A DNA stretch of 64,000 nucleotides from Streptomyces filamentosus (lineage in GTDB: Bacteria; Actinomycetota; Actinomycetes; Streptomycetales; Streptomycetaceae): contig NZ_BNBE01000001.1 of NCBI RefSeq assembly GCF_014654895.1, positions 2,951,001 to 3,015,000 of the forward strand, written 5' to 3'. Of the stretch, positions 49,709 through 58,854 are shown one piece after another. The position numbers and the translations under genes are program-made. The notes under the pieces were generated by a model. It did no database searches and was not told the origin of the DNA. It saw only the letters and a list, made by a program, of their open reading frames with translations. Within the stretch, counting starts at the first letter, position 1, and each line of letters starts with the position of its first letter.

Positions 49709-52127
49709 GGAGGCGGACGGCTCCGCGCTTGTGGAGGGGGTCGTTGCCGTTGCCGCACTTGGGGGACTGGATGCAGGAGGGGCAGCCCGCCTCGCACTCG
49801 CAGGAGGCGATCGCCTCCCGGGTGGCGGTGAGCCAGGCGCGGGCGGTGTGGAAGGCGCGCTCGGCGAACCCCGCGCCGCCCGGGTGGCCGTCGTACACGA
49901 AGACGGTCGGCAGCAGGGTGTCCGGGTGGAGCGGGACGGAGACGCCGCCGATGTCCCAGCGGTCGCAGGTCGCGAAGAGCGGCAGCATGCCGATGGAGGC
50001 GTGCTCGGCGGCGTGCAGGGCGCCGCCGAGGATCTCCGGCGTGATCCGGGCGGCGTCGAGCTGGTCCTCGGTGACCGTCCACCAGACGGCCCGGGTGCGC
50101 AGGGTGCGGGGCGGCAGGTCGAGCTTGGTCTCGCCCAGCACCTCGCCCGTGATCAGTCGGCGGCGCAGGAAGGAGACGACCTGGTTGGTGACCTCGACGG
50201 AGCCGTAGCAGAGGCGGCCGGAGCCCCACGGGATCTCGGTGTCGGTCTCCAGGACGGCGATGGAGGTGGTGTCGCGGGCGGTGGTCGAGTAGGGCGGCAC
50301 GGCCTCCTCGACGAGGGCGACGGAGTCCTCCAGGTCCAGTTTCCGCACCAGGTAGGTGCGGCCCTGGTGGAGGTGGACGGCGCCTTCGTGGACGGAGGTG
50401 TGGGAGGCGGCCTCGTCGACCGTGCCCAGGAGCCGGCCGGTGCCCTCCTCCACGATCCGGACGGGGCTGCCGCCGCCGCCCCGGATGTCGGCGAGGTCGG
50501 CGGCCCGCTCGCGCCGGGTCCAGTACCAGCCGCCGGTGCGGCGGCGCAGCAGGCCGGCCGCCTCCAGCTGGGGCATGAGGCCGGGCGCGGCCGGGCCGAA
50601 GAGCGCGAGGTCGGGCTCGGTGAGCGGGAGCTCGGCGGCCGCGGCGCACAGATGGGGGGCGAGGACGTAGGGGTTGTCGGGGTCCAGGACGGTCGACTCG
50701 ACCGGCTGGTCGAAGATCGCCTCGGGGTGGTGGACGAGGAAGGTGTCCAGCGGGTCGTCGCGGGCGACCAGGACGGCGAGGGCGCCCTCGCCGGAGCGGC
50801 CCGCCCGGCCGGCCTGCTGCCACAGCGAGGCCCGGGTGCCGGGGTAGCCGGCGATGAGGACGGCGTCGAGGCCGGAGACGTCCACGCCCAGTTCCAAGGC
50901 GGTGGTGGCGGCGAGGCCGAGGAGTTCCCCGGAGTGCAGGGCCCGCTCCAGGGCGCGCCGCTCCTCGGGCAGGTAGCCGCCCCGGTAGGCGGCGACCCGC
51001 CGGGCGAGGTCCCGGTCGGTCTCGGCGAGCCGTTCCTGGGCGATCACCGAGATCAGTTCGGCGCCGCGCCGGGAGCGGACGAAGGCGACCGTGCGGACGC
51101 CCTGCCGGGTGAGGCCGGTGAGCAGGTCGGCGGTCTCGGCGGTGGCGGTGCGGCGGACCGGGGCGCCGCGCTCGCCGTGGAGTTCGGTGAGGGGCGGCTC
51201 CCACAGGGCGAAGACCAGTTCGCCGCGCGGGGAGGCGTCGTCGGAGACCTCGGTGACGGGCAGGCCGGTGAGCCGGCCGGCGGCGCGGGCCGGGTCGGCG
51301 GAGGTGGCGGAGGCGAGGAGGAAGACGGGATCGGAGCCGTACCGGGCGCAGACCCGGCGCAGCCGGCGCAGTACCTGGGCGACGTGGGAGCCGAAGACGC
51401 CCCGGTAGGTGTGGCACTCGTCGATGACGACGTAGCGCAGCGAGCGCAGGAAGGAGGACCACCGGGCGTGGGAGGGGAGGATGCTCCGGTGCAGCATGTC
51501 GGGGTTGGTGAGCACGTAGTTCGCGTACTGCCGGATCCACTCCCGTTCCTCGATCGGGGTGTCGCCGTCGTGGACGGCGGGCCGGATCCGGTTGCCGAGC
51601 GGGGCGGCGAGCTCCCGCACGGCGCGCCGCTGGTCGGCGGCGAGGGCCTTGGTGGGGGAGAGGTAGAGGGCGGTCGTCCCGCGGCCGTTCGCGGCCTCCG
51701 CGCCGTCGAGCAGGGTGGAGAGGACGGGGGCGAGGTAGGCGAGCGACTTGCCCGAGGCGGTGCCTGTGGCGATCACCACGGACTCGCCGTCGAGGGCGTG
51801 CTCGGCGGCCTCGGCCTGATGCGCCCAGGGGTGCTCGATCCCGGCGGCCTGGACGGCGGCGATCACCTCGGGACGGATGCGGTCCGGCCAGACGGCATGA
51901 CGGCCCTCCCGGGCGGGCATGTGCTCCATATGAGTGATGCGCGCGGCCCGGCTCTCGCCCGAGGAGAGCCGTTCGAGGACCTGCCGCGGAGAGGGGCGGC
52001 TTCCCCTGTCTCCGGCGGGTCGAGCGGTGCGTTGATTCTTGGCCATCGGCACCGAGTGTGTCACCGGCGTGACGGACAATGCTTCCAAGGCGTCGTGCAT
52101 GGCTGCTGGTAAGTGATTGAATGCCAT
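49599..52127 (-). CDS. DECH-box SF2 helicase (MrfA/YprA-like)
   Basis: 842 residues from ATG 52127. Superfamily II helicase: WAHQAEAAEHALDGESV, Walker A IATGTASGKSLAYLAP near residue 119, Walker B VVIDECHTYRG near 235, motif IV-VI region with ATTALELGVDVSGLDAVLI and QQAGRAGRSGEGA. The C-terminal MZB/DUF1998 region has a zinc-type cluster CECEAGCPSCIQSPKCGNG. MrfA relatives act in repair of mitomycin-type lesions. The last 25 residues are Glu/Gln/Gly repeats. Its start region adjoins bldG, leaving only 80 bases between divergent genes. Confidence 0.94.
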   Translation of the reverse strand: MAFNHLPAAMHDALEALSVTPVTHSVPMAKNQRTARPAGDRGSRPSPRQVLERLSSGESRAARITHMEHMPAREGRHAVWPDRIRPEVIAAVQAAGIEHPWAHQAEAAEHALDGESVVIATGTASGKSLAYLAPVLSTLLDGAEAANGRGTTALYLSPTKALAADQRRAVRELAAPLGNRIRPAVHDGDTPIEEREWIRQYANYVLTNPDMLHRSILPSHARWSSFLRSLRYVVIDECHTYRGVFGSHVAQVLRRLRRVCARYGSDPVFLLASATSADPARAAGRLTGLPVTEVSDDASPRGELVFALWEPPLTELHGERGAPVRRTATAETADLLTGLTRQGVRTVAFVRSRRGAELISVIAQERLAETDRDLARRVAAYRGGYLPEERRALERALHSGELLGLAATTALELGVDVSGLDAVLIAGYPGTRASLWQQAGRAGRSGEGALAVLVARDDPLDTFLVHHPEAIFDQPVESTVLDPDNPYVLAPHLCAAAAELPLTEPDLALFGPAAPGLMPQLEAAGLLRRRTGGWYWTRRERAADLADIRGGGGSPVRIVEEGTGRLLGTVDEAASHTSVHEGAVHLHQGRTYLVRKLDLEDSVALVEEAVPPYSTTARDTTSIAVLETDTEIPWGSGRLCYGSVEVTNQVVSFLRRRLITGEVLGETKLDLPPRTLRTRAVWWTVTEDQLDAARITPEILGGALHAAEHASIGMLPLFATCDRWDIGGVSVPLHPDTLLPTVFVYDGHPGGAGFAERAFHTARAWLTATREAIASCECEAGCPSCIQSPKCGNGNDPLHKRGAVRLLTELLREAPHPNEREEREGQEGQEGQEEREGQEEAG
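49603..49671. repeat. 9-bp CTGCCCCTC tandem array in a gene overlap
   Basis: About seven copies of CTGCCCCTC/CCGCTCTTC. Coding on both strands: Pro/Ala on the plus strand (TadE-like tail) and Glu/Gly/Gln on the minus strand (helicase tail). Confidence 0.88.
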
Positions 52128-52207
52128 CGCGGCTGGCGATTCGTTCTCCGACTCCGTCCGGGAGATCCGAGGGGGCGAACGCCCGATAGCAAGGTGCTGG
52201 AGGATCC

Positions 52208-52561
52208 GTGGACCTGTCCCTGTCGACTCGCACTGTGCCCGGAGCTGGCGGCGACCGTACGGTCGTCGAGGTCGGTGGCGAGATTGATGTTTATACCGCG
52301 CCCAAGCTGCGCGAGCAGTTGGTCGAGTTGGTGAACGACGGCAGTTACCACCTGGTCGTCGACATGGAGGGCGTGGACTTCCTCGACTCCACCGGCCTCG
52401 GTGTGCTCGTGGGTGGCCTCAAGCGCGTCCGTGCGCACGAGGGTTCGCTGCGCCTGGTCTGCAACCAGGAGCGCATTCTGAAGATCTTCCGGATCACGGG
52501 CCTCACCAAGGTCTTCCCGATCCACACGTCGGTCGACGAGGCCGTCAACGCGGTCGACTGA
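52208..52561 (+). CDS. bldG: Anti-sigma factor antagonist BldG
   Basis: STAS-domain protein needed for aerial growth and antibiotic production; acts by partner switching with anti-sigma kinases. 117 residues from GTG 52208 with GGAGG upstream. The phosphorylated Ser is in [15 protein letters not shown] at residue 61. Relative to remembered S. coelicolor BldG (113 residues, Ser57) there is a four-residue insertion PGAG near residue 11. Otherwise near identical. Followed after 12 bases by its probable partner kinase gene, as in SCO3549-SCO3548. Confidence 0.96.
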   Translation: MDLSLSTRTVPGAGGDRTVVEVGGEIDVYTAPKLREQLVELVNDGSYHLVVDMEGVDFLDSTGLGVLVGGLKRVRAHEGSLRLVCNQERILKIFRITGLTKVFPIHTSVDEAVNAVD

Positions 52562-52573
52562 CCGGGGGATCCC

Positions 52574-53038
52574 ATGGCCACCGTTGAACTCCGCTTCAGC
52601 GCCCAGCCCGAGCACGTCCGCACGGCCCGCCTGGTGGCGGCCGCGGTCGCCCGCCGGGCCGGGGTGGACGAGGCGGTTCTCGACGAGGTGCGCCTCGCCG
52701 TCGGCGAGGCGTGTTCCCGCGCGGTCGGGCTGCACCGCGGCAACGGCGTCGTCACGCCCATCCGGGTCGTGCTGACCGAGGGGGAGAAGACGTTCTCCAT
52801 CGAGGTCGGCGACGAGGTGCCCGGTGCGGGCGCGGAGGTCGGCGGCGGGGTTCCCGGCGCGCGCGCCGAGGCACCGGCCGGGGATCCCGACGACGTCGAC
52901 GGCGAGGACGAGATGGGCCTCGCGGTGATCCGCGGGCTCGTCGACGACGTCGAGGTGACCGTCGGCGAGGACGGCGGCACCATCCGGATGAGCTGGCCCA
53001 TCGCATCCGTGGAGGCGGACGCGGACATCCTGTCCTGA
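52574..53038 (+). CDS. RsbW-like anti-sigma factor (ATP-binding)
   Basis: 154 residues from ATG 52574 (GGGGG upstream). GHKL ATPase: LDEVRLAVGEACSRAVGLH (N box) and DEMGLAVIRGLVDDVEV (G box), with an acidic insert near residues 85-110 (GVPGARAEAPAGDPDDVDG). Likely binds BldG and sigma factors. Co-transcribed with bldG and closed by a strong hairpin. Confidence 0.93.
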   Translation: MATVELRFSAQPEHVRTARLVAAAVARRAGVDEAVLDEVRLAVGEACSRAVGLHRGNGVVTPIRVVLTEGEKTFSIEVGDEVPGAGAEVGGGVPGARAEAPAGDPDDVDGEDEMGLAVIRGLVDDVEVTVGEDGGTIRMSWPIASVEADADILS

Positions 53039-53056
53039 TCCCGCGCCCCGGAACGT

Positions 53057-53097
53057 ACGGAAAGAGGCCCCGCCCCCGTGGCGGGGCCTCTTTCCGT
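53057..53097 (+). terminator. bldG operon terminator
   Basis: 18-bp perfect stem (53057-53074 with 53080-53097) and 5-base loop, 19 bases after the stop. Confidence 0.92.
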
Positions 53098-53265
53098 GTG
53101 CCCGCCCCCGGCAGTACCTCATCGCAGCCCCCGTAGCCCGGCCGCTCCCCCCAGTCGGTCCCTCTCCGTGCCACCGGTCCCCGGGAGGGGCAATCGATGG
53201 ATTCCTCCGGAGCGGCGTCTCAGGGAGGCGTTTCGCCCCGTTTCGCATCCCTATGATCCGCTTCT

Positions 53266-55602
53266 ATGCACCCGGAAACGGAACTGGCCCAGGAGGCCCC
53301 CGCCGCCCTCGCCGCGGCGGTGCTCACCAGCGGGAACCGGACGATCGTCTTCGTCGTCGCCGGTGTCGCCCTCGCCGCCCTGGTCACCGCCCGGCTCTTC
53401 GGCCGCCAGGTGCTCAGGGCGGCCGAGGGCACCCCGACGATGCGGAGGATCGCCGCGGCGGTGCAGGAGGGCGCCAACGCCTACCTCGCCCGCCAGCTGC
53501 GCACCATCGGCCCGTTCGCCGTCGTCGTCTTCCTGCTGCTCCTGGCGCTGCCCGCCGACTCCTGGTCGCAGCGGGCCGGACGCTCGCTGTTCTTCCTGGT
53601 CGGGGCGTTGTTCTCGGCGGTCACCGGCTACGTCGGCATGCGGCTCGCGGTCCGGGCCAACGTCCGGGTCGCCGCCGCCGCCCGGGAGGCGGCCCCGGCC
53701 CCCGGCGAGCCGGGCCTGGAGCCCGCGGAGGCCGCCCGCCGGGCTATGCGGATCGCCTTCCGCACCGGCGGCGTCGTCGGCATGTCCACGGTCGGCCTCG
53801 GACTGCTCGGCGCCGCCTGCGTCGTCCTCGTCTACGCCGCCGACGCGCCCAAGGTCCTGGAGGGCTTCGGCCTCGGCGCCGCCCTCATCGCCATGTTCAT
53901 GAGGGTCGGCGGCGGCATCTTCACCAAGGCCGCCGACGTCGGCGCCGACCTCGTCGGCAAGGTCGAGCAGGGCATCCCCGAGGACGACCCGCGCAACGCC
54001 GCCACCATCGCCGACAACGTGGGCGACAACGTCGGCGACTGCGCGGGCATGGCCGCCGACCTCTTCGAGTCGTACGCCGTCACCCTGGTCGCCGCCCTCA
54101 TCCTCGGCAAGGCCGCCTTCGGCGACCACGGCCTGGTCTTCCCGCTGATCGTGCCCGCGATCGGGGTCCTCACCGCCGTCGTCGGCATCCTCGCCGTCGC
54201 GCCCCGGCGCTCCGACCGGGGCGGGATGCGCGCCGTCGACCGCGGCTTCTTCGTCTCCGCGGCCGTCTCCCTCGTCCTGGTCGCCGTCGCCGCCTTCGTC
54301 TACCTGCCCTCGTCGTACGCCGGGCTGGCCGGGGTCACCGAGCCGGGGCTGACCGCGCACGACGGCGACCCCCGGGTCCTCGCGCTGGTCGCGGTCGCCC
54401 TCGGGATCGTGCTCGCCGCGCTCATCCAGCGGCTCACCGGCTACTTCACCGAGACCGACCGCCGGCCCGTCCAGGACATCGGTCGTTCCGCGCTCACCGG
54501 ACCCGCCACCGTCGTCCTCGCGGGCGTCGCCATCGGCCTGGAGTCCGCCGTGTACGCCGCGCTGCTCATCGCCCTCGCCGTCTACGGGGCGTTCCTGCTC
54601 GGCGGCGCCTCCGTGATGCTGGCGCTGTTCGCGGTCGCGCTCGCCGGGACCGGGCTGCTCACCACGGTCGGCGTGATCGTCGCCATGGACACCTTCGGCC
54701 CGGTCGCCGACAACGCGCAGGGCATCGCCGAGATGTCCGGGGAGGTCAGGGGCGCCGGGGCGCAGGTCCTCACCGAGCTGGACGCCGTGGGCAACACCAC
54801 CAAGGCGATCACCAAGGGCATCGCGATCGCGACCGCCGTCCTCGCCGCCGCCGCGCTCTTCGGCTCCTACCGCGACGCCATCGCCGGCGCGGTCGCCGAG
54901 GTCGGCGCGAGGACCGGCGAGCTCAGCCTCTCCATGGACATCTCCCAGCCCAACAACCTCGTCGGGCTGATCCTCGGCGCGGCCGTCGTCTTCCTCTTCT
55001 CCGGACTGGCCGTCAACGCGGTGTCCCGGTCGGCCGGTTCGGTGGTGTACGAGGTGCGGCGGCAGTTCCGCGAACACCCCGGGATCATGGACGGCAGCGA
55101 GACCCCCGAGTACGGGCGGGTCGTGGACATCTGCACCAGGGACGCGCTGCGCGAGCTCGCCACGCCCGGGCTGCTCGCCGTCACCGCGCCCGTCGCGGTC
55201 GGCTTCGCGCTGGGGGTCGGGCCGCTGGGGGCGTACCTCGCCGGGGCGATCGGCACCGGTGCGCTGATGGCGGTCTTCCTGGCGAACTCCGGTGGCGCCT
55301 GGGACAACGCGAAGAAGCTGGTCGAGGACGGCGCGCACGGCGGCAAGGGCAGTGCGGCGCACGAGGCGACGGTGATCGGCGACACGGTCGGCGACCCGTT
55401 CAAGGACACGGCGGGGCCGGCGATCAACCCGCTGCTGAAGGTGATGAACCTGGTGGCGCTGCTGATCGCCCCGACGGTGGTCCGCTTCGGCTACGGAGCG
55501 GACGCCGACGCGTGGGCGCGGGCCGGGATCGCGGCCCTGGCGCTGCTCGTGGTGGTCGTCGCGGTGTACGTCTCCAAGCGGCGCAGGGTGGCCGTCTCCT
55601 GA
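53266..55602 (+). CDS. hppA: Proton-pumping membrane pyrophosphatase
   Basis: Hydrolyses pyrophosphate to pump H+ across the membrane. 778 residues from ATG 53266, about 16 membrane helices. Substrate site motifs GGGIFTKAADVGADLVGKVE and DNVGDNVGDCAGMAADLFES; second site FKDTAGPAINPLLKVMNLVA. The segment VGNTTKAITKGIAIATA has Lys at the position that distinguishes K+-independent H+-pumping enzymes from K+-dependent ones (which have Ala). Matches SCO3547. The frame is open upstream without family sequence. Confidence 0.97.
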   Translation: MHPETELAQEAPAALAAAVLTSGNRTIVFVVAGVALAALVTARLFGRQVLRAAEGTPTMRRIAAAVQEGANAYLARQLRTIGPFAVVVFLLLLALPADSWSQRAGRSLFFLVGALFSAVTGYVGMRLAVRANVRVAAAAREAAPAPGEPGLEPAEAARRAMRIAFRTGGVVGMSTVGLGLLGAACVVLVYAADAPKVLEGFGLGAALIAMFMRVGGGIFTKAADVGADLVGKVEQGIPEDDPRNAATIADNVGDNVGDCAGMAADLFESYAVTLVAALILGKAAFGDHGLVFPLIVPAIGVLTAVVGILAVAPRRSDRGGMRAVDRGFFVSAAVSLVLVAVAAFVYLPSSYAGLAGVTEPGLTAHDGDPRVLALVAVALGIVLAALIQRLTGYFTETDRRPVQDIGRSALTGPATVVLAGVAIGLESAVYAALLIALAVYGAFLLGGASVMLALFAVALAGTGLLTTVGVIVAMDTFGPVADNAQGIAEMSGEVRGAGAQVLTELDAVGNTTKAITKGIAIATAVLAAAALFGSYRDAIAGAVAEVGARTGELSLSMDISQPNNLVGLILGAAVVFLFSGLAVNAVSRSAGSVVYEVRRQFREHPGIMDGSETPEYGRVVDICTRDALRELATPGLLAVTAPVAVGFALGVGPLGAYLAGAIGTGALMAVFLANSGGAWDNAKKLVEDGAHGGKGSAAHEATVIGDTVGDPFKDTAGPAINPLLKVMNLVALLIAPTVVRFGYGADADAWARAGIAALALLVVVVAVYVSKRRRVAVS

Positions 55603-55764
55603 CGTGTCGTCCGTCTCATTTCCGGGGTGCGCGAACCGTCCGCAGGCCGGTCACCGCTTGGGTCAAACGGATTCAACACGGGAGGAATCCATCGTACGAA
55701 AGGTGGAAGTCGTCCGCGCGGCGTGTATGTTCCGGGGCCGGGAGTCTTGGAAGGGACCGATCCG

Positions 55765-56412
55765 GTGAACAAGAAGCTTGCGGCGGCGCTGTCCGGCAGT
55801 GCGGTACTGATGCTCGTGCTGTCCGGTTGCAGCGAGGACGAGGGCGACAAGGTCAACGACTGGGCCAAGTCGTTCTGCGACCAGGCGAAGCCGCAGATCC
55901 AGAAGCGGGCCGACGCCCACCAGATCATCATCTCGACCGCGGCGGACAGCCGTCCGGCGGAGATCCAGGCCGCCGACTCCAAGGCGTTCAAGGACATCGC
56001 GGACGCCGACCGGGCGCTGGCCAAGGCCGTCGAGACGGCGGGCGTCCCGCCGATCGAGAACGGCGAGAAGGTCCAGAAGGACGTCATCGCCGAGCTCAAC
56101 GCGACCGCCGTCGCCTACGACGGGCTGAAGAAGCAGGTCGACGCGCTCGACCCGACGAACCAGCAGAAGTTCGCCGAGGGTCTGAAGACCGTCGCGGACG
56201 GCCTCACCAAGATCGAGAAGATGGACCAGAACGCGCTGGCCAACCTGGAGAACGGCGAGCTGGGCCAGGCCATGGCCAAGCAGCCGGGCTGCCAGAAGCC
56301 GACGCCGGCGATGCCGAAGACGCCGTCCGGATCCGCGTCCCCGAAGGCGGGCGCCACGCCCACCACCTCCGCCTCGCCGAAGGCCAAGGCGTCCGCCTCG
56401 TCGGAGTCGTGA
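55765..56412 (+). CDS. Small secreted lipoprotein
   Basis: 215 residues from GTG 55765, preceded by AAGGGA. Signal VNKKLAAALSGSAVLMLVLS ends in lipobox LSGC at about residue 24. The mature part is helical (DADRALAKAVETAGVPPIEN, VDALDPTNQQKFAEGLKTVA) with two further Cys (SFCDQA, PGCQKP) probably disulfide-linked, and a Ser/Pro/Lys-rich tail. Conserved among streptomycetes as a 'small secreted protein'; function unknown. Upstream in-frame starts give no signal at the N-terminus. Confidence 0.9.
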   Translation: MNKKLAAALSGSAVLMLVLSGCSEDEGDKVNDWAKSFCDQAKPQIQKRADAHQIIISTAADSRPAEIQAADSKAFKDIADADRALAKAVETAGVPPIENGEKVQKDVIAELNATAVAYDGLKKQVDALDPTNQQKFAEGLKTVADGLTKIEKMDQNALANLENGELGQAMAKQPGCQKPTPAMPKTPSGSASPKAGATPTTSASPKAKASASSES

Positions 56413-56586
56413 CCCCGACCCGCCCCGGGGCCACCACCCCGGCCCGATCCGGAGTCGTGGCTCTGGCCTGACCCGGGCCCGGCGCGAAGAAGCTCGGTAC
56501 GCGCGACGTGTGTGTGCCGAGCCCCTTCGCGCCGGGCCCGGGCCCTCGGACTGTCGGTGGGCCGGTTGTCGGCGGCGGCCGTCACA

Positions 56587-58143
56587 ATGGAGTGCGTGAG
56601 TACGACCAGCCTGACCACCAGCCTTCCGGTGCCCGCGCACGCCGCCCTCCTGCGCGAGGCCCTGCTCGCCGCGGACTTCACCGCCGACGGCCTGCTCGAC
56701 CTGCTCGGCGCCCCCGCCTACGCGGCGCTCGCCCGCAGCGAGACCGTGCCCGCCCTGCGCGCCACCCGCGGCGACTCCCCGCTGGAGACCCTCGTCCGGC
56801 TCTTCCTGCTCCAGGAGGCCGTCGAGCCCGCCCGGGCCGCCGCCGCCCTCCCGCTGGACGAGGCGCTGGCCGACGGCTGGGCGGTCCGGGAGGACGACGC
56901 CGTACGGGCGACGGTCGACGTGCGGCCGTACGGCGGTCCGGACGGCGAGGACTGGTTCATCGTCTCCGACCTGGGCTGCGCGGTCGGCGGGGCCGGCGGC
57001 ATCGGGAGGAAGGACGAGGGGGTCGTCCTCGGCGTCGGCGGCGCCTCCACCACCCTCGCCGGGATCACGGTCCGCACCCCGGTCGCCGCCGCGCTCGACC
57101 TCGGCACCGGCTCCGGCATCCAGGCCCTGCACGCGGCCCGGCACGCCACCCTGGTCACCGCCACCGACCTCAACCCGCGGGCGCTGGACTTCACCCGGCT
57201 GACGCTCGCCCTCTCCGGGGCCCGGGAGGCCGAGCTGCTGGAGGGCTCGCTGTACGACCCGGTCGACGGCGACACGTACGACCTGATCGTGTCGAACCCG
57301 CCGTTCGTGATCTCCCCCGGCGCCGGCCTCACCTACCGGGACGGCGGGATGAGCGGCGACGACCTGTGCCGCACCCTCGTCCGGCAGGCCGGCGAGCGGC
57401 TGAACGACGGCGGGTACGCCCAGTTCCTCGCCAACTGGCAGCACGTCGAGGGCGAGGACTGGCAGGACCGGCTGCGCTCCTGGGTGCCGCGGGGCTGCGA
57501 CGCCTGGATCGTCCAGCGCGAGGTGCAGGACGTCACCCAGTACGCCGAGTTGTGGCTGCGCGACAGCGGCGACCACCGCGGCGACCCCGAGGCGTACCGC
57601 GCGGCGTACGACCGCTGGCTGGACTCCTTCGAGGAGAGCGGCACCCGGGCGATCGGCTTCGGCTGGATCACCCTGCGGCGCGACCCCACGGTGGCCGCCG
57701 GGACGGCCGAGCCGTCGATCGTCGTCGAGGAGTGGCCGCACCCCGTGGAGCAGCCGCTCGGCCCGTACGTCCGCGCCCACTTCGAGCGCCAGGACTACCT
57801 GCGCACCCACGACGACGCCGCCCTCCTGGAGGACAGCTTCACCCTCGCCCCCGAGGTGGTCCAGGAGCAGGTCGGGCTGCCCGGTGCCGAGGACCCCGAG
57901 CACGTCGTCCTGCGGCAGAACCGGGGCATGCGCCGCGCCACCCGGGTCGACCACGTGGGCGCCGGCTTCGCGGGCGTCTGCGACGGCACGCTCAGCGCCG
58001 GCCGGATCCTCGACGCGATCGCCCAGCTGATGGGCGAGGACCCGGTGCTGCTGCGGGACCGCACCCCGCAGTCGATCCGGCTCCTCGTCGAGGAGGGCTT
58101 CCTCGTCCCGGAGTCCCTGCTTCCGGCGGAGGGGGAGGAGTGA
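56587..58143 (+). CDS. SAM-dependent methyltransferase (HemK-like fold)
   Basis: 518 residues from ATG 56587; GTG 56596 is a close alternative, and neither has an ideal ribosome site. N-terminal helical domain (about 1-150, LLREALLAADFTADGLLDLL), then the methyltransferase core: ALDLGTGSGIQALHAARHA (SAM loop), TATDLNPRALDFTRLTL, and the NPPF motif in LIVSNPPFVISPGAG, which is shared with enzymes that methylate N atoms of Gln, Asn or bases. The C-terminal domain (about 360-515) is family-specific. Target unknown. Confidence 0.9.
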   Translation: MECVSTTSLTTSLPVPAHAALLREALLAADFTADGLLDLLGAPAYAALARSETVPALRATRGDSPLETLVRLFLLQEAVEPARAAAALPLDEALADGWAVREDDAVRATVDVRPYGGPDGEDWFIVSDLGCAVGGAGGIGRKDEGVVLGVGGASTTLAGITVRTPVAAALDLGTGSGIQALHAARHATLVTATDLNPRALDFTRLTLALSGAREAELLEGSLYDPVDGDTYDLIVSNPPFVISPGAGLTYRDGGMSGDDLCRTLVRQAGERLNDGGYAQFLANWQHVEGEDWQDRLRSWVPRGCDAWIVQREVQDVTQYAELWLRDSGDHRGDPEAYRAAYDRWLDSFEESGTRAIGFGWITLRRDPTVAAGTAEPSIVVEEWPHPVEQPLGPYVRAHFERQDYLRTHDDAALLEDSFTLAPEVVQEQVGLPGAEDPEHVVLRQNRGMRRATRVDHVGAGFAGVCDGTLSAGRILDAIAQLMGEDPVLLRDRTPQSIRLLVEEGFLVPESLLPAEGEE

Positions 58144-58250
58144 GGAGGGGGACGGAGTAGTGGGGCGGTACCGGCCATCTTCGTGAAACCGCGCGCCCCG
58201 GCCCGCGTCGTTCACCCGGAATTCGCGTCCTTGACGCCGTGAGGTGTCAG

Positions 58251-58292
58251 CCTCCCTTCCAGGACGCCCCGGCTCCCTTCCGGGACGCCTCC
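58251..58292. repeat. Two 20-base direct repeats
   Basis: CTCCCTTCCAGGACGCC and CTCCCTTCCGGGACGCC in the spacer before the small membrane protein gene. Confidence 0.6.
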
Positions 58293-58344
58293 GGGGGAGA
58301 CACACCGCGCGGACACGGCGCGGACACGGGAAGCGGGTACGGGC

Positions 58345-58542
58345 ATGGAGAGCGGGCCGGCGATCTTCGCGGGGACGGCGTTCGCGCTGTTCGGGGGCGC
58401 GCTGCTGCTGTGGACCACGGTCCGCGTCCGGCAGGGCGAGCCCGTCGCGCTCGGCGCCGCCCCCCGCGCCGCCGCCGTCCTCGCGGGCCTCGCCGGGGCG
58501 CTCTCGCTCGCCCTCGGCGTCTGGTGCTTCGGCCGCCTCTGA
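58345..58542 (+). CDS. Small two-span membrane protein
   Basis: 65 residues from ATG 58345: AIFAGTAFALFGGALLLWTT and AAVLAGLAGALSLALGVWCF are two hydrophobic helices joined by a basic loop (VRVRQGEPVALG). Codon use is typical of the genome. No family recognised. Lies between the methyltransferase and topA genes on the same strand. Confidence 0.68.
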   Translation: MESGPAIFAGTAFALFGGALLLWTTVRVRQGEPVALGAAPRAAAVLAGLAGALSLALGVWCFGRL

Positions 58543-58854
58543 GCCGCCGCCCGCGCGCCGCGCTGAGACGCGCTCCACACCCGGCCGCCCCGCCGGTCCG
58601 GCAGTCCGGGCGGCAGGAAGGGCAGGAGTCGGGTTACCGTTCGAGTGGCCGTTGCGGGCTTTCGCCGTTTGACACGGGGGCGGGTTGTACCGTCACACTC
58701 CGCAGCGACGGGAGCGTCACCGTCCGTGGCGCTGTCGTGCGCGCCCAGCGTCGTACCGGCGCTGAGGTGGCGCTGCCAGCGCCGTACAGGCCAGGCCCTG
58801 GCCCGCACGGGCCCGTACGGGCCTGGAGAGTGTCGACCGGAGAGAAGAGCGAAG
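58543..58854. promoter_or_regulatory. topA leader/promoter region
   Basis: 312 bases without a gene. TTGACA at 58669-58674 with CACACT 19 bases further on is a possible promoter, though the spacing is long. Between it and the start there are GGCGCTG/CAGCGCC and GGGCCCGTACGGGCC inverted repeats that could fold the leader. In Streptomyces topA expression responds to supercoiling. Confidence 0.4.

Noticed and set aside
48619..52233. 1204-residue open frame on the minus strand
   Set aside because: Shifted shadow of the DECH helicase gene; the correct frame has all helicase motifs.
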